From positions 23,970,189 through 24,034,188 of the forward strand of contig OZ024931.1 of the NCBI GenBank assembly GCA_964017235.1: DNA of 64,000 nucleotides. The letters are read 5' to 3'. This document shows positions 11,208-21,771 of the stretch, piece by piece; positions within the stretch are counted from its first letter, which is position 1, and the number at the start of each line of letters is the position of its first letter. Made by a program: the position numbers and the translations under genes. The notes under the pieces are model-generated. The model made no database searches. It was not told where the DNA came from and saw nothing but the letters and a program-made list of their open reading frames with translations. The stretch is from Sabellastarte sp. h YS-2021. Its lineage: Eukaryota > Annelida > Polychaeta > Sabellida > Sabellidae.

Positions 11208-13677
11208 CTGATATATAAAACTCCCCGGGAAAAACTACTTTTAGTGTGACTGGAAAAAAACCTTACTACTGAACGAAAATGGCATCATTTGGCAATACAA
11301 GAAACATCAAGTTATTAAATAAAACAAATAAGAACGTCTGGAGGCCAGGCTATACCAGAATATACACACTATTGTTTTTATTGTAAGTGGGCTTATCCTG
11401 GTCCAGTTTGGGTGGTGCTTCATCATGTTCATGGCTAGAGAAAAAACAAATCCTGCATGAACTGAGTTGGCAACATGCCAAAGGCTATACTATAGGTATA
11501 TAAATACATATAGATCTCCAAATATATTTAGATCTGTAAGTCAGGTAACTTGATGAGTGTTTCCTCAAGGCAGATGTCCAATGCTCAATCACTGATATAC
11601 AAGTACATGACCAAAGCTTACTTTTTGGGGGTATTTCTACTCCAAATCAACCACAGGCATAGTAATTTGGTACAGCTAAAACAAAATGGCTTCTTTGTGC
11701 TTCATTTAAGTAAATAAGCATAGGTTTATCTTGATTAAAATATTAATAAACACAAGCATGTAGAGACTTGTTTCACACACAAAAATGCCAGCAACCTTCT
11801 TAATCACATCATAACCCCCCAAAAACAACAACAACAACAAAAAAAAATATATATATATATATTTATTAAATATACATGTATTACATTGTATTTTGGTGTT
11901 CTGTAAATATAACCTTGGAACAATATGACAGCTCTTTTGGGCTCCAAGGCTGCAAAACTGGTTGACTGTTGAGCTATTTTCTCAAGATTAACTTGAGGGC
12001 TTTTCTCCTGACAGCTTTGCAAGTGAGGGTTTTTCTCCATCTCCCAATTTAATTAAATTTACCTGGCCAAAATCAGGTGTGAGGAAACAATTCAATGTAA
12101 TCAGTGAAAGGTATAAAATTGGCATTGGCATCAGTAATTGGGTGCAACCATACATGCATGTACAGAAATATTATAAAACTTCTGATCAGGCCACTCACTT
12201 CTCTAGTTGTAACCATGACAACGTACAAGCATGGCCACATGAAAAATACCAAAACATGCTCAGGTATAAAAACTAGAACCTGGACCCATTTTTCTTTCCT
12301 GGAGAAAGGAATCCCACTACAAGCTATTCCTGGAGGTAAAACTGCATTTCTTTACATGAAGAAGATTTTTCATTTTTTTTTGGCACAAGATAACAATTTT
12401 AGTTTTTTTTTTACTGTGGAAACCATGCATCCCTAGTACTAAGACTGAACCAGTCTCTGTACAAGAAGTAACACACTTCCTGTTTTAAAAAAAGTATGGA
12501 CTGAGTTAGTGAGTGTGCCCTGGGGGATGTACACCAAAACATTTGGTTACACAAAGGAAGGCTGCATTTTTTGGTGAAGTAAATCTTAGATGCACTGCAG
12601 AAAATGAAAATCCCATTTCTAAAAGTTACCAGTTCTGTACTTGTCAGAAAGTGTATGCTTTGGTATTTTCTGCAAGAAGAAGTATCACGTCAACTAGTTT
12701 CAAATTAGTGGAATTCTTTTTAATGTAGAAAGAAAATATAAGACTGTTACAGACAACTTGAGTACTCTTTATAGAGTACTGGATTACTTAGAGTACTTAA
12801 TAAAGAAAAGAGTACCCTTATTTCCCTCTTGCACATTGACAGTTTTTTACAACATTCACACACAGGTGCACTTAGAGAGTGCACAATTTCGTGAAGACCC
12901 AACAGTGTTTATAATACATTGTATTGACTCACAAAACAAGAGCATTCGGAGAGTACACACCTCAGCCAAAGCCCAACGCCTCCAATATTGCTCATGGGTG
13001 CAATGACAAAATATCTTTTAGAAAATTGCTGGCACCTGACAGTGATCCATATTAGAGTAAGAAATCTAAAATTCGCCACATATCTGAAATTCGCCACATG
13101 TTGAAATACTAATAAAATAAATTAACTGAGGTGAGATTTGTTAAATGTACAGTACATTCAGGCTTTTTGAACTGAAAAATACCAAATTTTGAGACAAAAC
13201 ATCATTTTCTTCATAAAATTAACTAAGGTTTTAGACGTGGCAAATATTAGATTCCTGGCGAATTTTAGATTTCTTACTCTACCATAGAAAGAATCTTTTA
13301 TCATCTGTTCATAATTGTGCCATTGTTGACATTTCATCACAATTCATTAATAACTTTTTTAGTAATTCTGCAAATTAAACAAACAGATGAATGAATGCTG
13401 CCAATTACATAACCTTCTTGGCATAGGTAAATATCATAATACATGTAATTGAATTTAATTACTTTTCATGGAAAATAGCACATTTTGTTGCTTTTGTCAA
13501 AAACTGGCAATGCTTATTATTCAAGTCTAGAGTATTTTTGATAGAGTACTAAAGTACAAAAACTACTACTAGGGTCCTTACAACACCTTTTCTAGTGAAA
13601 TATATATTTTTATCTGGAATTCTTGCTTAACTATTTTTGGGAGGTTGCACAAGTTAAGATAATAATGATGTTACTTG
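11208..13677. other. No gene recognised; simple repeats
   Basis: It holds a CAA/ATAT microsatellite patch near 11828-11870 and several overlapping short ORFs (110, 82 and 71 residues) without domains. 'aattcgccacat' phrases recur at about 13070-13100 and, inverted, at 13240-13275, forming a weak foldback. Confidence 0.45.
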
Positions 13678-13853
13678 CCGTTTCCAAACCTTTGGCCGTT
13701 TCGAAACGGCCATGGCCGTTTTGATACCTTTGCAAGGTTTAGAAATGGCTTGGCCATTTGGAAACGGCCAACAATTCCCCTTGGCCATTTTGATACCTCA
13801 TTAGTTTGACATTGGTGAACAGGTTTGTTCTGTTGTGTTTAAGTGTAACAGTT

Positions 13854-14291
13854 TTAATACAATAAAAACTTGTATATATCATCATCAATGACCTCAATGA
13901 CTGTGTCTGGCATTTCTTTAACGTCCTCTGGCAGGTCAGTATAGGCCTTGGCCACCTCACTAACGACCTCTGGTACCTCACTGGCATCAATGACTGGAAC
14001 TTCTGAGTCTGGTACTTCAGGTGCAACCTCACTGGTGACCTCTGACTCAATGGATGGTACCCCTGTGTCTGTCACATCTGGCCCTTCATTGGCGTCCTCT
14101 AGCAAGTCAATGAAGGTGTCGGGCACCTCAATGGCAACCTCTGGTACCTCACTAGCGACCTCTGGTACTTCACTGGAGACATCTGATATATTTCGAACAG
14201 TATCAGCCATTTTTTTCCTGGGAGCAGGGACAGGTCGATACAGCTCTGAGACACTGACATCAATGGAATTTTCTATATTTTCTTCTTTCAC
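13854..14291 (-). CDS. Low-complexity EVPEV-repeat ORF, 145 residues
   Basis: The acidic frame is rich in Glu, Val, Pro, Asp and Ser. It contains repeated 'SEVPEV', 'EVPD' and 'LPEDV' words from about residue 40 to 135, after a short 'RPVPAPRKKMADT' segment. It overlaps the end of the integrase-like fragment by 4 bp in another frame. This could be the tail region downstream of an integrase domain in a pol-like polyprotein, or simply a minisatellite translated in frame. No catalytic domain is seen. Confidence 0.35.
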   Translation of the reverse strand: MKEENIENSIDVSVSELYRPVPAPRKKMADTVRNISDVSSEVPEVASEVPEVAIEVPDTFIDLLEDANEGPDVTDTGVPSIESEVTSEVAPEVPDSEVPVIDASEVPEVVSEVAKAYTDLPEDVKEMPDTVIEVIDDDIYKFLLY

Positions 14292-14476
14292 AACACCAGT
14301 ACGGGCACATGGGAATAATTGTTGCCTCTTGGAGCCTGACCAAACACAAGCTCATATGGTGTTTCACCTGTCGTGTATGATTTTTGCATGTTTAATGCAA
14401 ACATAATTCGTGGAAGCCAAGACACCCACGGGTATGAAAATCCACACTTTTCTTCATCTGCAGCTATGTCAAACAC
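14288..14476 (-). pseudogene. Retroelement integrase fragment (C-terminal part of catalytic domain)
   Basis: The residues include WVSWLPRIMFALNMQKS followed by TTGETPYELVFGQAPRG, the typical 'ALN...H..TG.TPYELVFG..P' block at the end of Gypsy/KRBA2-like integrase cores. The catalytic Asp residues upstream are absent because the fragment begins within the foldback arm. It is a truncated relic and cannot be an active integrase. Confidence 0.7.
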
Positions 14477-14855
14477 ATGCTATAGAAAAATTTAGAAATC
14501 AGGTGAGGTTTCAAAATGGCCAGGTTATTGATTTGGCCATTTTGAAACCAGGTTTTGAACTGGCCAGGCCGTTTCAAAACCAAGGAAGGTTTCAAAACAG
14601 CCAAGTAAATAATTTGGCCATTTTGAAACGGCCAGGGTTTCGAAACGGCTGGGAACAATGACAACTGTTTGGCGAAGATGTTATAGATTCTATGCTTTCA
14701 CAGACCTGAAATTAATAATGTAACTAAAGTGATGGAGTTTGTATTTGGGGTATGGTACAATTATTTTTCAATCTCATTATTTATTTATTCAGTTTAATAA
14801 CAATTAAGTACACACAAACCATTCATTTCACACCTACTGTTTTGTCTCTCAATCA

Positions 14856-16575
14856 AATCTAATCTACTGCTTTGGAGATGCAATATCTTCCCCACAAAGG
14901 GGAACTCAGTGCCCTAGTTAAACAAAATCATTATCATAGGGAGAGTTGAGCGGTGTTCAGGGTCAGTAATCCAGAATTGTGGGTGTGACCAGGAGGGAAG
15001 AAGACTAACTGGGCGTTCACACTATGAAATGAACCCGGGTTGACACAGATTGAACCAGACTGGAGACTAGTCTGAACAATCACAATCCAGGTTGACAAGG
15101 GTAAATCTCAACCCCACTCAAGAGGTGGATTGAAGCAGATTGGTTCAACCCCCTTTGTAGTGTGAACCCTCTCAATCCGGGTTGACAAGGGTTGAGTGTG
15201 TTGGTACTGTAACCAATTGACTTACTGCCTTGAAACAATTGCCTAATTTAATATGTATACCTTAATGTTAAGCAGGAGCCCTAATTAACACAAAGGCTAC
15301 CATAATGGATTGTTGTGTGATTTCTGTTTAATTGCAATTTGACTTAAAATGTTTGAATATTTGTAGTAGTAGTAGTGGTAGGATAATTTAATAAGCAGAA
15401 GAATGTCAAACAATTGCAATTGGGCTGTTGCTGGAAAAGTGACCCAATCTTTATAACTTAACATTCAGTTTAAATAATTATAAAAACTTAATCAAGTTTT
15501 TAACTTTAATAATTGCTCAACAATTTTTATTAATTGTATGATAAATAATATGAAAATACAGTTGTAAACCTTGGAAAAAATGAAAGAATTCATTAAAGAA
15601 TATTTACATGCATCATATTAAGTTAATTTTAGAGGTTTTACTGTACTCAGTTTTTGAGACTTTTCAATCCAGATTAAACTCTGTAGTGTGGACACTCAAC
15701 TCGGATTGAGATGAATCTGCTTCAATCAGCTTCAACCCTCAATCCTTGTCAACACGGATTGTAGTGTGAACAGGGTGTAAATTTAGGGGCTTTACAGTAC
15801 CTAGTTTTTGAGACTTTTCAATCCAGATTACACTCTGTAGTGTGGACAATCAACTTGGGTTGAGATGAATCTGCTTCAATCTGCTTCAACCCCCAATCCT
15901 TGTCAACCCGGATTGTAGTGTGAACCCCACCTAAGTTGGGAAACTAGAGTTGAAGAGGTGGGTTTTGAGGTGTTTCCTAAAAGATGCAACAGAGGGACTG
16001 TTTCTTACATGAAAGGGGAAAGAGTTCCAAAGGACTGGGGCATAGTGACTGAAGGAATTAGAGAAGTGTTTGATTGATTTGTGAACTCTACAGTCAAAAT
16101 CGGGGTTTGAAGGAACTTGAGTTTGGGGGTGCTTCACCTTGTATTTCTGGAAGAGGTGTAGGGGTGAATTAATTCTCTTAGGTAAACTGGTTGACCTTGG
16201 TTGAGAATTTTGTATGTAATGAGGTCAATTTTAAATTGTACCCTGTACATGACTGGGAGCCAATGGAGTTTTTTTTAGTTGAGGGGCAATGTGACAGAAT
16301 TTAGAGGAACAGGTGACAACCCTGCAGAGTGAGTTTTGGACTAGCTGCAATCGCCTTAACTCAAAATCAGTGAGCGATAAGAACAGTGAATTGCAATAAT
16401 CCAATCTGCTGCTCACCAAAGCATTCGCTAAGACAACTGATGTATTAAGGTCCAGAAGGGGACGAATTTTGTAGAGGTCTCTCGCATGAACTCTAGTGGA
16501 CTTTATGACATGTGACACATGTTTTGAGAAATAAAATTTGGAGTCAAACTCCACTCTGAGGTAATATGAAAACAA
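14856..16575 (-). mobile_element. 5'-truncated CR1/L2-type LINE relic, split by a MITE
   Basis: On the minus strand, 16575-16231 encodes the end of a reverse transcriptase region (LVSSRLDYCNSLFLSL, FELRRLQLVQNSLCRVVT). After a decayed stretch, 16137-15931 encodes the C-terminal domain (HYAPVLWNSFPFHVRN, FRKHLKTHLFNSSFP). The 3' UTR continues at 15008-14856 and ends in TAGATTAGAT. The 922-bp MITE separates the last codons from the 3' UTR. The same C-terminal layout occurs in the fuller LINE at 54.7-58.3 kb. Confidence 0.85.
15009..15930. mobile_element. 922-bp MITE with CTAA target duplication
   Basis: The termini are inverted: TGGGCGTTCACACTA on the left and TAGTGTGAACCCCA on the right. CTAA flanks both sides (15005-15008 and 15931-15934), and the paralogous LINE copy at 10.6 kb has a single 'gactaag' at this point. 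Inside are 'caatccgggttgacaaggg' words in both orientations and a tandem duplication of about 145 bp (about 15640-15780 and 15785-15925). There is no transposase. The 3-4 bp duplication and the TIR suggest a Harbinger-like or related cut-and-paste family (inference). Confidence 0.85.
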
Positions 16576-16746
16576 ATTTCAATGTGTGCCTCAAATTTTC
16601 CAATGTCTCATTTTATATATAATTCTTTTCAGTGACTTTGGCTCTCTGGTTGACATTACACCAAAGGAAGAATTGATTACATTTTGGTAAAGGTCTGGGT
16701 CATATTCATAACAACAAAAATTCCCCAAATTCTCCCAAATGCCTAC

Positions 16747-16816
16747 CTGTTGGAGGTTGAGTGCTTTCTAGTTTCTTCATATAATCAGGGTCCCAACCTG
16801 ACACAAACCTTGTACA
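16747..16816 (-). CDS. Candidate 70-bp exon, possibly an MTTP 3' exon
   Basis: The minus strand shows 'ttggtgttttctcag', then 70 bp open as CTRFVSGWDPDYMKKLESTQ plus PPT, then 'gtaggc'. Both splice sites look good. The segment starts in phase 0, whereas the last firm MTTP exon ends in phase 2, so at least one further exon would have to lie between them. An early Cys in the MTTP C-terminus would fit, but the similarity is too weak to claim homology. It could belong to another gene or be chance. Confidence 0.3.
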
Positions 16817-17519
16817 CTGAGAAAACACCAAAATTATTAATTTAGGTCTATTGTCACTTTGGCTACAATTGTTTTCAGTCCTTGTGTTGTATTTTAAACT
16901 CGCTGAAATGCAAGAGTGTTGCCAATGACAATCATGGATCAGTATTCTCCATACTGTTTAGTGCCAAGTTGAGGTGTATGGGAAATATAGCAGTATTGGT
17001 CAAATTTCTTTTGAGTTAACTTGTCAAAAATAGCATCAGAGATGCCCGTACCCCACAGCCTAGGGAAATATTTTCAACACCATGAGATACAGAAGCACTG
17101 TACCAGTACAAAGTTCAGGATACTTTCAGAGCACTATCAGTTATATAAAGTTCCAAAAAATGTTTAAATGCAGAAAATAATGTTTAAAAGAAAGATAATG
17201 CATGTAAAGATGAAGTATTAAAACAAGCCAATTCAATAACAAGATGACAGCATTAATCAGCAAACTAAAATTCAACATTCTTTATCTACATCTGCATGGC
17301 CGAATTATGGTTTAGATGTTTTGAATATTACCATGCATACAGAAGTGGTAATACATTTAATGAATGCTTATGTGTGGTGTTAGAGTAAAATCTGTGGCTC
17401 ACTTGATGAAATTCTATCTCTTACAATGGGAAGTTATGAAAGTAAAATTCTTAATAAATTCTAATATGAATTAACAGTGCTTAATCTGCATCAAAAGACA
17501 GACCCAAAGGTGCAACAAG

Positions 17520-18245
17520 ATTTTAAAGGTCAAGGTCACTATGACAAGGTCAAAGGTCAAATTAAGGTCGCACCATGATAATACACACCTATGGCCCCTG
17601 ACTAATGTCCCTACCAAGTATCAACTTCCTACACCTTACGGTTTCTGAGATATAGCCTGGACAAGATTTTATAGGCCAAGGTCACTACGGCAAGGTCAAA
17701 GGTCAAATCCTGATCAGACCATGACGCTGCACACCTACACCCCCTAACCAATGTCCCTGCCAAATATCAACTTCCTACACCTTACAGTTTCCGAGATATA
17801 GCCCGGACAAGATTTTATAGGTCAAGGTCACTACGGCAAGGTCAAAGGTCAAATCAAGGTCAGACCATGACGTTGCACAACTACACCCACTAACCAATGT
17901 CCCTACCAAGTATCAACTTCCTACACCTTACGGTTTCTCAGATATAGCCCGGACAAGATTTTCAAACTCGAGGTCACTACGGCAAGGTCGAAGGTCAAAT
18001 CAAGGTCAGACCATGATGTTGCACAACTACACCCCCTAACCAATGTCCCTACCAAGTATCAACTTCCTACACCTTACGGTTTCCGAGATATAGCCCGGAC
18101 AAGATTTTCAAACTCAAGGTCACTACGGCAAGGTCAAAGGTCAAATCAAGGTCAGACCATGACGTTGCACACCTACACCCCCTAACCAATGTCCCTACCA
18201 AGTATCAACTTCCTACACCTTACGGTTTCTGAGATACAGCCCGGA
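17520..18245 (+). repeat. 146-bp tandem array with AGGTCAAAGGTCA in most units
   Basis: AGGTCAAAGGTCA starts at 17547, 17693, 17839 and 18131. A one-base variant (AGGTCGAAGGTCA) starts at 17984. Spacing is 145-147 bp. Other unit landmarks are 'accatgacgttgcacacctac', 'ccaatgtccctaccaagtatcaac' and 'gagatatagcccggacaag'. Confidence 0.9.
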
Positions 18246-18352
18246 CAAACTTTTTCCCACCGCCCGCCCACCCGCCCGCCCGACAGGACGCCTGCCCGCC
18301 CGCCCGCCCATCCGGACACCATGGGTGAAAACAATACCCCAACAGCCCTTAA

Positions 18353-19175
18353 AGCCCATTGCACACTAGCGCGGCGCGGCTAAATAAAATAGAAATAATG
18401 GCAGTAGTTCACTACTTGTACATATGTGCGGCGCGGCAGCTAGCGGTGCGGCGCGGATTTTTCTATTTAGAAAATTTTCTATTTTTAAAAAAAAACGCGC
18501 GGTTTTTTCTCTGTTTTACCCAAGTTTTCATGGATATTAGGATTTTCCACATATTTAAAATTGTAGTGTATCACAGAATTCTACACAAATATATTAATTG
18601 GAAAACAAAATGCAAGCACACAGGCTCATTGTGAAGGGATTAGCTGCTGGCAGATAGATCACAAAATATGATGTGTGTCAATATAGACACAGGAAAGGGT
18701 TTAATTTAATGAAGATTGCAATTAACAGTAATTCTAGAAGGGACACACTGGCCAAGGGTCTTGTTTGTAGATAGATTAAGTACTTAAATGGAGGAAGGGA
18801 TGTCAAGTTAGGTGTGTGGCAATATATATAAACAAAGCACAGCCAGAATTTAATTGAAAGGGGGTGTAATCACTAGTATTATAAAAAGGACACTGGTCAA
18901 GTACAAGGCTCTTCATTGTGAAGGGATTAAATTGCATGTAAGGTTATGATAGGTGTGGAAATGTACTGTGGGGTATTAGATGTTTAATTATATGTGATTA
19001 GTTTAACTATTGTAGCCACTTTGCTGTAGTTTAATTTTTTTTTTTAATTTACTGAAAACCGCTGGGAAAAATCGCCCAAATGTGCAAAGTAAAGAAAATT
19101 CACCTACTCAGCATGTAGTAAAAATCGTACCGCGCCGCACCGCGCCGCACCGCGCCGCGCAAATGTGCAACGACC
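18353..19175. mobile_element. TTAA-flanked MITE, 823 bp, with GCGGCGCGG termini
   Basis: TTAA lies at 18349-18352 and 19176-19179, and the uninterrupted target is visible in C2 (ACAGCCCTTAAGGGCTGT). The termini are inverted: TTGCACACTAGCGCGGCGCGG on the left and, reversed, TTGCACATTTGCGCGGCGCGG on the right. Extra GCGGCGCGG words lie just inside each end (18430-18456 and 19129-19158). The AT-rich interior carries no transposase. The exact TTAA duplication suggests piggyBac-type mobilisation (inference). Confidence 0.9.
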
Positions 19176-19192
19176 TTAAGGGCTGTGGGGTA

Positions 19193-20205
19193 AAAACAAA
19201 TCTTTGGGGTGGTGTAACTAGCTACAAAATAATGTGTCCCAGATGTTCAACCTGGTATACTACAAAAAAGAGGATTTTTGGGGACTGAGGTTTCAAACAG
19301 CAGAAACTAATACATGTAACTGTATTTAGATCACATTTACAAGAGGTTATATGGAGGTGGAATACCTCCTGGAAAAAATATACCTGGTTTTAATGTTATA
19401 AACAATACAATAAATGTGTAAAAAATTTTAAGTAATACCTATTTTTGATCTCAGAAAAAACATTTTACTGTTGAAACAATGAAATTATTTTTAAAAAATA
19501 GCTTACATAATAGAATATATTTTTGTAAGGACTGAATTCCTTATACTGGTAATATTTATGATCTATAAAAAATTAATTTCGCATTTTAACTTTTCATAAC
19601 AATATATGTTTTATCAAAATATTCATCTTACTATGATATATTAACTTAACATTTGGCCTTATATAATAAACCATAATGAGGCATTTTAATTAATAGGTGT
19701 AAACATCTCTTTTGTAAACTTTTCATACTTACAAAATATTTGAAATTTATTAGGTTTTTTTTAATTTTGATAATTACATTTTTCTGGGAAGCAAAATTAG
19801 TTGGCAGAATTTTTTTCTAGGAGGTATTGTTTCAAGGGGACATTTTTTCCAGGAGGCAGTTTTTTTCCTGGGTTCCTATATAACATAGATATATCACCAT
19901 GTTACATTAGCAGGGAGGACAGAAAATGCAAGTTAAACTTCAACATATCAGTCAACATAAAATTATATTTGCATGATATTCATACTCCCTTTCAACATCT
20001 TCCCTTTAAAAACAAAGTAAAAATGACATAACTAACAAAACAGGCCAGCACACTTTTGCAGATGACATGGTTTATTTCTCAGTTCATTGAACAGCTGCTG
20101 CAGAAGTTATTTGCTACCACTTGAATATATCTTAGCCTGGGCTAAGACTCATACCACAAAGTAAAAGTTGGGTTTCTATGTCCTTTTCTAACAGCTGGTG
20201 GAATA
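19193..20205. other. No gene recognised
   Basis: Very AT-rich sequence. Two phrases of the form 'ggaggtggaatacctcctgg' and 'ctaggaggtattg' hint at a decayed inverted repeat, but no boundaries can be set. Confidence 0.45.
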
Positions 20206-20730
20206 TTCTTCAACAATACTTAGACAGTTCCTAACTTGGATTCTAAGTTTTTCTCAAGCTTTTACTAACTTAGATCGAAATGGTATTCATCACAATTCCT
20301 AACTCCATGGTCACCTTAGACCTCTACTTAGATTTTAAGTTATCTGCAGAGGTACCTTAGATGACAGAATGTTTTTAAAATATGTAATTATTGCAGGGAA
20401 TCTTGTGTTTCTGTGATATTAAACTGTAACAGAATATTAAAAACAGCATTTTCCCTCATGAAAATGAGCTTTTTCACCATTTTGTTTAACAAAGCAGATG
20501 ATTCAGTAAAAAACAAAGGACACCTTACATAAGAATTGTTGTGGAATAAGACTCTTCCTAACTTAGATATACTGATTTCCAAGTTTAGAGTTACAGTACA
20601 AAGTATAGGGAGTTTTCCCAACTTAATACTTAAGAAAGTAGAGGTTGATGAATACGAAATCTAAGTAATACTCTGGTAAGTAGAAAACCATTCCTAACTT
20701 AGCTGACCTTAGCAAAGTACTTTTCTACTG
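20206..20730. repeat. Probable decayed foldback element
   Basis: 'ttcctaacttggattctaag', 'cctctacttagatttta' and 'cctaactccatgg' on the left face inverted partners near 20560-20725, such as 'aaatctaagta', 'aagtagaggttgatgaatac' and 'ccattcctaacttagctgacc'. The pairing is imperfect and the ends are unclear. Confidence 0.4.
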
Positions 20731-20773
20731 TGACAAAGCTGGCTTTTTCTGAATGTTGTCCTGGATTCGAAGA

Positions 20774-21420
20774 CACAAATTACGGTAAACGGACAAAACA
20801 CCGGACGACAAAACCCCGAAAAATCTGGCTACTGGGACAAAAACCCGGAGTTGATTTTCAGAGGGGTGGAAAGAACCCCAGACATTTTTTACATTTACTT
20901 TTCATGGAATTTATTCTATTTTAGATTGTAAAATCTGTGTATATTACAAGAAGATGCAGTGCTTGTTATAAAGTTTATTTCGTAGTAAGCCAGGGGTGAG
21001 TTACCAATCAAAAGACAAGCTTGAGCTGCTGTCACCCTACAGAAAAACACTAAAGAATCTATGCCACGCATTTGATGATGGGTCCAAAAATCTAGGAGAC
21101 TTCCTTCCTGGTATTGGACACTGTGTTAGATTGATTAATTGTTGATTCAGATAGTTTTTGGGTTATGGTGCTTACTCGTTATACATATGTTGGTGTTTTT
21201 GGTGTTGAAGTATACTTTTGACAAGGAATAAAGAATATATTTCTTCATGATTTGTTTTATATTTTGATCATTTCTCTTACATTTGCTGTACTTATAACTG
21301 CCGGGTTCTGTCCTCCCTCTGAAAATCAACTCCGGGTTTTTGTCCCAGTGGCCAGATTATTCCGGGGTTTTGTCCTCTGGGATTTTGCCCTCCGGGGTTT
21401 TGTCCGCCCTTCACAAATTA
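20774..21420. mobile_element. Foldback element with inverted repeats of about 95 bp
   Basis: Left arm 20785-20880 and right arm 21301-21410 are inverted copies. Both contain the words ggacaaaaccccgga, 'aatctggc.actgggacaaaaacccggag' and 'ttgattttcagaggg'. The central 420 bp hold a short coding-like segment followed by AATAAA (21218-21224). No transposase is present. Confidence 0.8.
20972..21145 (+). pseudogene. Coding-like relic inside the foldback element
   Basis: This is a 57-codon open frame after a TAA. It reads SLFRSKPGVSYQSKDKLELL, then SPYRKTLKNLCHAFDD and GSKNLGDFLPGIGHCVRL, ending at TGA. The composition looks like real protein, no ATG precedes it, and an AATAAA lies 73 bp downstream, so it may be the captured 3' end of a transcript. 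No family was recognised. Confidence 0.35.
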
Positions 21421-21771
21421 CACAGGCAACAGCCAACGTGATGATTTGTCAAGCTTTATGATCATTAGGAAACTAAGGCCCCTGTTTTATGATGCAAAGT
21501 TTTAATGTGGAATTACTGTATCTTTTTAATACATTGTTTATCTAATCATAGTGCTTTACAGTTGCACTAATTTCTCCAAAAGGGAAACTCAGTGTGCCAA
21601 ACTGACATAAAAAGAGATAAGTTATAATTGAGAGACATACAAAGTCAACAATCCATGGTTTCATACTAGATAACTTAATTTGGAGAGGTGTGTTTAAAGA
21701 TGCCACCTAAAAGATGTTAATCATGGACAGGTTCTAATATAAAGATAGAAGGGTTCCAAAATACTGTACTG
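21421..21771. other. No gene recognised
   Basis: Short AT-rich interval. 'aatcatagtgctttacagttg' and 'tttctccaaaagggaaactcagtgtgcc' resemble the 3' UTR of the LINE at 14.9 kb, so a decayed LINE tail is possible. Confidence 0.4.

Larger units (their letters stand above)
13678..14650. mobile_element. Foldback element of GGCCGTTTCGAAACGGCC-type repeats carrying an integrase relic
   Basis: Both ends (13678-13800 and about 14505-14650) consist of repeated, mutually inverted GGCCGTTT and AAACGGCC words, including palindromic GGCCGTTTCGAAACGGCC on the left and TTTGAAACGGCC or GGCCATTTTGAAAC on the right. Between them, on the minus strand, lie an integrase-like fragment and an EVPEV-repeat ORF. Either an inverted-repeat transposon captured these pieces, or two related repeats inserted in opposite orientation around an older retroelement fragment. 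Confidence 0.65.
17027..19192 (+). mobile_element. Family C element, copy C1
   Basis: The left end is the small hairpin GCATCAGAGATGC followed by the arm TACCCCACAGCC (17049-17060). Then come about 450 bp of unique sequence shared with C2, five 146-bp units, a GCCC-rich tract (18258-18312), and a right-end palindrome ACAGCCCTTAAGGGCTGT followed by GGGGTA. The right palindrome is now split at its TTAA by a MITE (18353-19175). Without the MITE the element is about 1.34 kb, close to C2. There is no coding capacity. Confidence 0.85.

Noticed and set aside
12079-13097. Cluster of ORFs of 60-110 residues
   Set aside because: Overlapping frames with unbiased composition, no splice sites and no domains.
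13948-14406. Plus-strand open frame of 152 residues rich in Thr and Ser
   Set aside because: It is the antisense shadow of the EVPEV-repeat region and has no domain of its own.
14410-14664. Overlapping frames on both strands with 'FQNGQ' repeats
   Set aside because: They are translations of the inverted-repeat arm of the foldback element, not genes.
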